From contig NZ_BMNK01000002.1 in NCBI RefSeq assembly GCF_014646515.1, forward strand, positions 124,001-188,000: a stretch of 64,000 nt of DNA, read 5' to 3'. This DNA is from Nonomuraea glycinis (GTDB lineage Bacteria; Actinomycetota; Actinomycetes; Streptosporangiales; Streptosporangiaceae). Positions 59,440 through 64,000 of this stretch are shown one piece after another. Numbering within the stretch: the first letter of the stretch is position 1; each line of letters opens with the position of its first letter. The notes under the pieces were generated by a model. That model was given only the letters and a program-made list of their open reading frames with translations, did no database searches and was not told where the DNA came from. Made by a program: the position numbers and the translations under genes.

Positions 59440-59761
59440 CGTCGTGCGCTCCTCGTGGCTCCGGTTCTTGACTGCCACGAGCCTACGGTGTTTGTGCCTC
59501 GTCATGTACTGAGGGGATACAGGTGTTTCGCACCGGCTCCGGTCTGGCCGGGTCCCGGCCCCCCTCCAGTGCCCGAGACCCGGCCGCACGTCGACCGGAG
59601 CGGCCGCACCACGCCGACGCGTTACACCGGAACGCTAGCCACGAGAACGTTGCACACACGTTGCGATGATTCAATCACCCTAAGCAATCCCCCGAACTGG
59701 TTGCGCTGACCGGCCCCCAAGACAGATGCTCGCCATAGGCGTTGATTACTTGGAGTGGCTG
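59440..59761. other. Non-coding interval upstream of ybaB
   Basis: 322 bases between the divergent ybaB and GAF-regulator genes. It contains a hairpin GGCCGGGTC/GACCCGGCC (59546-59554 with 59577-59585), and an A+T-richer stretch near 59650-59700 likely to hold the GAF-regulator promoter. I looked for an SRP RNA and tRNA here and saw neither. Confidence 0.6.
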
Positions 59762-61192
59762 ATGAGTTACGCTCACCTTGACGCATACTCCCGTCTGCTG
59801 CCCACGGCGCACGAGGCGGTGCCGTCTGGGACGCTGACACCCACCGTGCCCCGCCGGCTGATCAGCGCATCCTGGCGACGCTCCATGGCCGCCGGCATCG
59901 ATCCCGACGCCACGGCCGCCCCCCTCGCCTACGGCCCCGCCCTCCTCGACCAGGTGCGCGAGTCCCACCCACTCCAGCCGCTGCTCCCGCTCCTCACCCA
60001 GACGCTCCGGCAGGCCACCAACGACAGCGAGCACATCATGGTCGTGACCGACGACCAGGGCCTGATCCTGTGGCGCGACGGCCACCCGAGCACCCTGCGC
60101 CGGGCCGACAGCGTGGGCCTCACCGACGGCCACCGCTGGACCGAGGAGACCGTCGGCACCAACGGCATCGGCACCGCCCTCGCCACCCGGCGGCCGGTGC
60201 AGGTCTACTCCGACGAGCACCTCATGCGCGTGCTGCACATCTGGTCATGCTGCGCCGCCCCGATCACCGACCCGGAGACCGGCCGGATCCTCGGCTGCCT
60301 CGACGTCAGCGGCACCGCGCCCAGCCTCCACCCCGCCACCATCGCCCTGGTGGGCGCCACGGCCAGACTCGCCGAGACCCAGCTCACCGTACGCATGCAC
60401 GAGCGTGACGAGCTCCTTCGCCGCCGCTACGAGTCCGCGCGCTTCAACTCGGCCATCCTGCTCTCCCCCTCCGGCCGCGTCATCGCCGGTGACCCCGCGG
60501 GCGACCTGGGGGGCCGCATCGACCTGCCGGCCACCGGCGAGCGCATGATCCTGCGCGACGGCCGGGTGGCGCACCTCGAGCCCTACTCCGACGGCTACCT
60601 CCTGTGCCCCACCCCCGACGCCCCGCCGCCCCCGCTCACCCTCTGCCTCCTCGGCGACGGCCCGCCGTCCGCCTTCGTCAGCGGTCGCAAGCTCCCGCTC
60701 TCCCTCCGCCACGCCGAGATCCTCGCCCTCCTCGCCCTCCACCCACGCGGCCTGACCGCCGAGCAACTCTCTTTCCACCTGTACGGCGACGACGGCAACC
60801 CGGTCACCATCCGAGCCGAGATCCACCGCCTGCGCAGCCAACTCGGCGCCGCCATCGACGCCAAGCCCTACCACCTGACCTCTCCGGTGGAAGCGGACTT
60901 CCTGGACCTGCGCCGCCTGCTGTCGACCAACGACCCCACCTCCCTGGCCCGCGCCTACCCCGGCCCGCTGCTGCCCCGCTCCGAGTCCCCCGAGATCCGC
61001 CGCGAGCGGGACGAGCTCGAGGTCCAGGTCCGCACCTGCCTCCTGCAGCGGGGCTCCCCCCAGGACCTGTGGGCCTACGCCCAGACCGCCAACGGCCGCG
61101 ACGACTTCCAGGTCCTCGAACGCATCATCAGGGCGCTCCCCCCGGCCGACCCCCGCGCCGCCGCCGCCCGAGCCCGCCTCCGCACCAGCTAG
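59762..61192 (+). CDS. GAF domain-containing transcriptional regulator
   Basis: 476 residues from ATG 59762 (GGAG 6 bases upstream). An N-terminal segment (ISASWRRSMAAGIDPDATAA) and a GAF domain (about 75-205: HIMVVTDDQGLILWRDGHPS, WTEETVGTNGIGTALATRRP, HIWSCCAAPITDPETGRILG, CLDVSG) match AcoR/ExaC-type regulators without the sigma54 ATPase. The C-terminal half has a winged-helix look (LPLSLRHAEILALLALHPRG, LTAEQLSFHLYGDDGNPVTI, RAEIHRLRSQLG). The Cys pair WSCC may sense redox or a ligand. No aldehyde/alcohol dehydrogenase gene is adjacent. Confidence 0.88.
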   Translation: MSYAHLDAYSRLLPTAHEAVPSGTLTPTVPRRLISASWRRSMAAGIDPDATAAPLAYGPALLDQVRESHPLQPLLPLLTQTLRQATNDSEHIMVVTDDQGLILWRDGHPSTLRRADSVGLTDGHRWTEETVGTNGIGTALATRRPVQVYSDEHLMRVLHIWSCCAAPITDPETGRILGCLDVSGTAPSLHPATIALVGATARLAETQLTVRMHERDELLRRRYESARFNSAILLSPSGRVIAGDPAGDLGGRIDLPATGERMILRDGRVAHLEPYSDGYLLCPTPDAPPPPLTLCLLGDGPPSAFVSGRKLPLSLRHAEILALLALHPRGLTAEQLSFHLYGDDGNPVTIRAEIHRLRSQLGAAIDAKPYHLTSPVEADFLDLRRLLSTNDPTSLARAYPGPLLPRSESPEIRRERDELEVQVRTCLLQRGSPQDLWAYAQTANGRDDFQVLERIIRALPPADPRAAAARARLRTS

Positions 61193-61200
61193 CGACGCAT

Positions 61201-61318
61201 CTCCGCCGCGTGCGCGGGTCCCAGGGCGCCTCGCCGCCGCGTGCGCGGGTGTCAGGGCGCCTCGCCGCCGCGTGCGCGGGTGTCAGGGCGCCTCGCCGCC
61301 GCGTGCGCGGGTCAGCCG
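61201..61318. repeat. 31-bp tandem repeat, nearly four units
   Basis: TGCGCGGGT cores start at 61211, 61242, 61273 and 61304, exactly 31 bases apart; the unit is GCCGCCGCGTGCGCGGGTGT plus CAGGGCGCCTC. Each unit contains the GC hairpin CCGCG/CGCGG. The array separates two convergent genes and reaches the hydrolase stop codon. Confidence 0.9.
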
Positions 61319-62037
61319 AGCTTGAGCAGGAGTTCGGCGAGCTCGCCCGGCATGGTGACCATGCAGTCGTGGCCGGTCGGCAGCTCCCACACCTGCGCCG
61401 GCGTGCCGTTGGGCTGCAGCGCGGGTACGGGCCGGCGGACGACGCCTTCCGGCACGCCGGCGGTGCAGTGGATGTGCGTCCGTGGAATCGTGCGCACCGC
61501 CGGGTTGTCCAGGTGGACCGGTTGCTGGAGGCAGCGCACCGGCTGATCCGACAGCATCGTGCGCAGCCAGGCGACATCCGACGGGTCGGTGACCCCGAAC
61601 AGGCCCAGAGGCGGCGGCCCCTCGGGCAGCGGCGGAACCCGCCAGCCGCCGCCGGACCGTACGGCGAGGTCGATCAGGGCCTGGGTCATGGGCATGACGT
61701 CGACCGCGTTCTCGCCGTCCTCCGGGACCATCGCGTCGAGGTAGACCAACTGGGCGATCCGCTCCGGGATCTGGTTGGCCGCGGACGAGATGACCAGCCC
61801 GGCGTAGCTGTGTCCCACGAGCACCACGTCGGTGAGGTCTTCCTCGGTGATCAGCCCGACGATGTCGTCGACGTGCGTGTCCAGCCCCACCTCGGGGCCG
61901 AGCAGCCGCGCCTTGTCGCCGTAACCGGTCAGCGAGGGTGCGACCACCCGATGTCCGGCCGCCGCCAGGAACGGGACCACCCGCTCCCAGCACTGTCCGC
62001 TGTGCCAGGCGCCGTGTACCAGCAGATATGTCGACAT
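61312..62037 (-). CDS. Alpha/beta hydrolase (MenH/salicylate-esterase type)
   Basis: 241 residues from ATG 62037 (AAGGAG 7 bases upstream). MSTYLLVHGAWHSGQCWERV, nucleophile elbow VLVGHSYAGLVI, acid in LDAMVPEDG or later, and His in LPTGHDCMVTMPGELAELLL. The HGAWH opening is typical of small esterases acting on methyl esters. It is divergent from an XRE regulator gene, a pair often kept together. Confidence 0.9.
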   Translation of the reverse strand: MSTYLLVHGAWHSGQCWERVVPFLAAAGHRVVAPSLTGYGDKARLLGPEVGLDTHVDDIVGLITEEDLTDVVLVGHSYAGLVISSAANQIPERIAQLVYLDAMVPEDGENAVDVMPMTQALIDLAVRSGGGWRVPPLPEGPPPLGLFGVTDPSDVAWLRTMLSDQPVRCLQQPVHLDNPAVRTIPRTHIHCTAGVPEGVVRRPVPALQPNGTPAQVWELPTGHDCMVTMPGELAELLLKLG

Positions 62038-62167
62038 GGTGTGCTCCTTGCTTATGGATGGGCCGCTGGCCACGCTGCCGCCGGAGCCCTGACGCAGCCA
62101 GTGCCCCTGCGATCCTGGGGGTGACAGGACCAGGCACGCGCACGGTCGCGCGAACTACGGTGGACAG

Positions 62168-63058
62168 ATGAGCGACGAATCGAACCTGCTGGGCGATTAC
62201 GTGCGCGCCCGCCGTGAGCTCGTCACTCCTGAGCAGGTCGGCATCCCCGTTCTGGGAGTACGGCGCGTGCCGGGCCTGCGCCGGGAAGAGGTCGCGATGC
62301 TCGCCGGCATCAGCGCCGACTACTACCTGCGCCTGGAACAGGGCCGCGACCGCAACCCCTCCGCCCAGGTCCTGGAGTCCCTCGCCCGCGTGCTGCGGCT
62401 CGATGACGACGCGACGGCCTACCTCCTGCGCCTCGGCGCCGGCAAACCCCGCCGGCGTCGGCGCCGGTCCAGGAAGGAGACCGTCCCGCCGGGCATCGCC
62501 AAGCTCGTCGCCACGCTCCCGCTACCGGCGTACGTCGAGGACCGCTACTTCGACGTCCTCGTCGCCAACGCCTTGGCGACCGCTCTGTCGCCGCGCCTCG
62601 CGGCGGGCGGCAACCGCCTGCGTGACGTGTTCCTCGACCCCGCCGAGCAGGCCCTCCACCCGGACTGGGAGGACGCCGCCGCGGGCATGGTCGCCGGCTT
62701 CCGCCAGTCCGTCGGCACCGACACGGACGACCCCCGCTTCATCGAGCTCGTCGGCGAGCTCTCCCTCGCCAGCCCTCTCTTCAGCCGGCTCTGGGCCCGC
62801 CACGACGTGGAGGCGTGCGAAGGCACCCCCAAGCGCCTCGACCACCCCCAGGTCGGTGACCTGTGGCTGAATCGGGAGCGGCTGGGCATCAGCGGCGCGG
62901 CGGGCCTGATGCTCGTCATCCACCACCCGGACCCCGACAGCGACAACGCCGACAAACTGGCACTCCTGGCTTTGGCCACCCGGACCCCGACCGCACCTCG
63001 AGACACGCACGCCCACGACCGGACGGGCCTCGGGGCGAGCCCGCCCGCCGACCGGTAA
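62168..63058 (+). CDS. XRE family regulator with MmyB-like ligand domain
   Basis: 296 residues. HTH: LGVRRVPGLRREEVAMLAGI, SADYYLRLEQGRDRNPSAQV; then a PAS-like MmyB ligand domain (YVEDRYFDVLVANALATALS, GDLWLNRERLGISGAAGLML). TACGGT lies 6 bases before the ATG, so the transcript is probably leaderless. It is divergent from the alpha/beta hydrolase gene, its likely target. The last 30 residues are low-complexity. Confidence 0.92.
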   Translation: MSDESNLLGDYVRARRELVTPEQVGIPVLGVRRVPGLRREEVAMLAGISADYYLRLEQGRDRNPSAQVLESLARVLRLDDDATAYLLRLGAGKPRRRRRRSRKETVPPGIAKLVATLPLPAYVEDRYFDVLVANALATALSPRLAAGGNRLRDVFLDPAEQALHPDWEDAAAGMVAGFRQSVGTDTDDPRFIELVGELSLASPLFSRLWARHDVEACEGTPKRLDHPQVGDLWLNRERLGISGAAGLMLVIHHPDPDSDNADKLALLALATRTPTAPRDTHAHDRTGLGASPPADR

Positions 63059-63131
63059 CACACCCGTGAGGCGTCGTACTCGCCAGGGCGTCAGGCGTCA
63101 GGAGTGGTCGATCTCGCCAGGGCGTGCGGCG

Positions 63132-64000
63132 TCAGGAGTGGTCGATCTCGCCGATCACGCGGGCGCCCAGCTCGCGCTGGAGCAGGGCCATGCCCGACAT
63201 CGCATCGGCATCGGCGTCCGCGTCGTTCAGTGGGTCGACGTCGTCGGCGTCGGCGTTCTTGCCGCGGCCGGGGACGGCGTCCGGCCAGGCCGGGGCCGCA
63301 GGGGAGGCGGCCGCTTTGCGGGCGCCGGCCACGCGAGGGCCCGCCTGGGCCGCGGCTCTGGCGGCCGAACGGGCAGCGGCCAGGCCGGTGCCCGGTGCCC
63401 CAGCTCCCCGGTGCCCCGGACCCGCCGACGTCTGGGAGGGGTCGGGGGTGGGAGGCGAGCCGGGACCGGGATCGTCAGGAGCGGACGGCCAGGATTCGTC
63501 CGTCGTCGGATGGTCGCCGGGCGACGAAGGGCCGCTGGAACGAGTCTCGTCCACCGCTGTACGACTCCGCGCCGGTGCCGTCGCACCGTCGGCTTGGACG
63601 GCGACTCCCTGCGGCGTCTGCACCGCGACCTGCGACCCGTCCTGAGCACCCACCGGCGAATCCGGGGCCGCTCCCCACTGCCCACCGGCGGCTTCGACCG
63701 CAGGGGCCGCCATGCCGCCGGCCGGCCCCGAACTTAGCGCCGCGCCCGGGCCGGGCCCTGCACCGGCCTGCCCTGAGCCTGGTCGCGGGCCCGACGGGGT
63801 GCCCGCCTGGGCGTCCGGTCCGCCGCCCTGGCCTGCGTGAGCATCCGACGATGAGCGTACGGAACCACCCGAGTGCGGACCGGCGGGACCGCCTGGATGC
63901 GTACCCGAGGGCCCGCCGGGATGCGGCCCCGCTGGCCCACCCGAGTGCGGACCCGACAGGCCGCCCGAAGGACTCCCCTGGTGAGGCCCCGACGGCGGGC
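63132..64000 (-). CDS. dnaX: DNA polymerase III gamma/tau subunit, C-terminal part (partial)
   Basis: The frame is open from the right edge to TGA 63132-63134. It encodes a long disordered Gly/Pro/Ala/Ser-rich region ending DADADAMSGMALLQRELGAR, then VIGEIDHS. That ending is the conserved C-terminus of actinobacterial DnaX. The AAA clamp-loader part lies outside the window. Its tail points at the ybaB-recR operon 3.7 kb away on the same strand, but three accessory genes intervene. Confidence 0.8.
   Translation of the reverse strand, partial: PPSGPHQGSPSGGLSGPHSGGPAGPHPGGPSGTHPGGPAGPHSGGSVRSSSDAHAGQGGGPDAQAGTPSGPRPGSGQAGAGPGPGAALSSGPAGGMAAPAVEAAGGQWGAAPDSPVGAQDGSQVAVQTPQGVAVQADGATAPARSRTAVDETRSSGPSSPGDHPTTDESWPSAPDDPGPGSPPTPDPSQTSAGPGHRGAGAPGTGLAAARSAARAAAQAGPRVAGARKAAASPAAPAWPDAVPGRGKNADADDVDPLNDADADADAMSGMALLQRELGARVIGEIDHS

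Noticed and set aside
59440..59761. SRP RNA or tRNA beside ybaB-recR
   Set aside because: The hairpin present lacks the conserved SRP apical loop, and no cloverleaf could be drawn.

Overview
The window is high-GC, densely coded actinobacterial chromosome. Gene order at the left edge (a probable pknB 3' end, trpG, class E sortase, crgA, rhomboid protease, cyclophilin) is the order found near oriC in actinobacteria. Protein style (LAL and SARP regulators, F420-type LLM oxidoreductases, Scr1/DUF397 pairs, an ATP-grasp RiPP cassette) suggests a Streptosporangiales-type organism such as Nonomuraea; this assignment is inference from gene content only.

Layout. 1-4.4 kb: conserved division and envelope block. 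4.4-10.1 kb: regulator/enzyme pairs, namely a LAL regulator with an alpha/beta hydrolase, and a TetR gene divergent from a frameshifted cytochrome P450 across a strong palindrome. 10.0-11.5 kb: DUF3073, ArsR and menB. 11.55-15.7 kb: an acquired segment flanked by a direct repeat of the menB 3' end. It carries a decayed Scr1-type regulator, DUF397, and a translationally coupled graspetide operon (precursor, ATP-grasp ligase, PIMT-like methyltransferase; tgmABC). 15.75-17.6 kb: a triple operator-like palindrome, then an IS605-type element lying between it and an APH(6)-type kinase gene. 18.6-27.2 kb: an oxidoreductase under a near-ideal SoxR-type promoter, then a three-gene operon of a YqiJ-like OB-fold membrane protein, a flotillin and a 1612-residue DUF3686 AAA ATPase. 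27.3-42.4 kb: metabolic and regulatory genes (dapA-like/LysR, MFS, LCP, CooC-like ATPase, rnhB, LysR/aminotransferase) punctuated by several different tandem-repeat arrays. 42.5-47.5 kb: a 997-residue SARP-TPR regulator with 11-bp-spaced repeats on both sides. 47.6-54.6 kb: TetR, GNAT, HxlR, SURF1, phosphatase, amidohydrolase and F420 oxidoreductase genes. 55.5-59.4 kb: the conserved asd-ask-DUF5063-recR-ybaB block. 59.8-63.1 kb: a GAF regulator and a hydrolase/XRE divergent pair. 63.1-64.0 kb: the C-terminal half of dnaX, running off the right edge.

Most noteworthy are the graspetide cassette inside the menB 3'-end duplication, the YqiJ-flotillin-DUF3686 operon, and the regulatory palindromes (SoxR box; nested TetR/P450 operator; triple 12-mer cut off by IS605). 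No tRNA, rRNA or CRISPR array was recognised. Coordinates of genes with revised starts rest on ribosome-binding sites, leaderless -10 boxes or family conservation, as stated in each entry.
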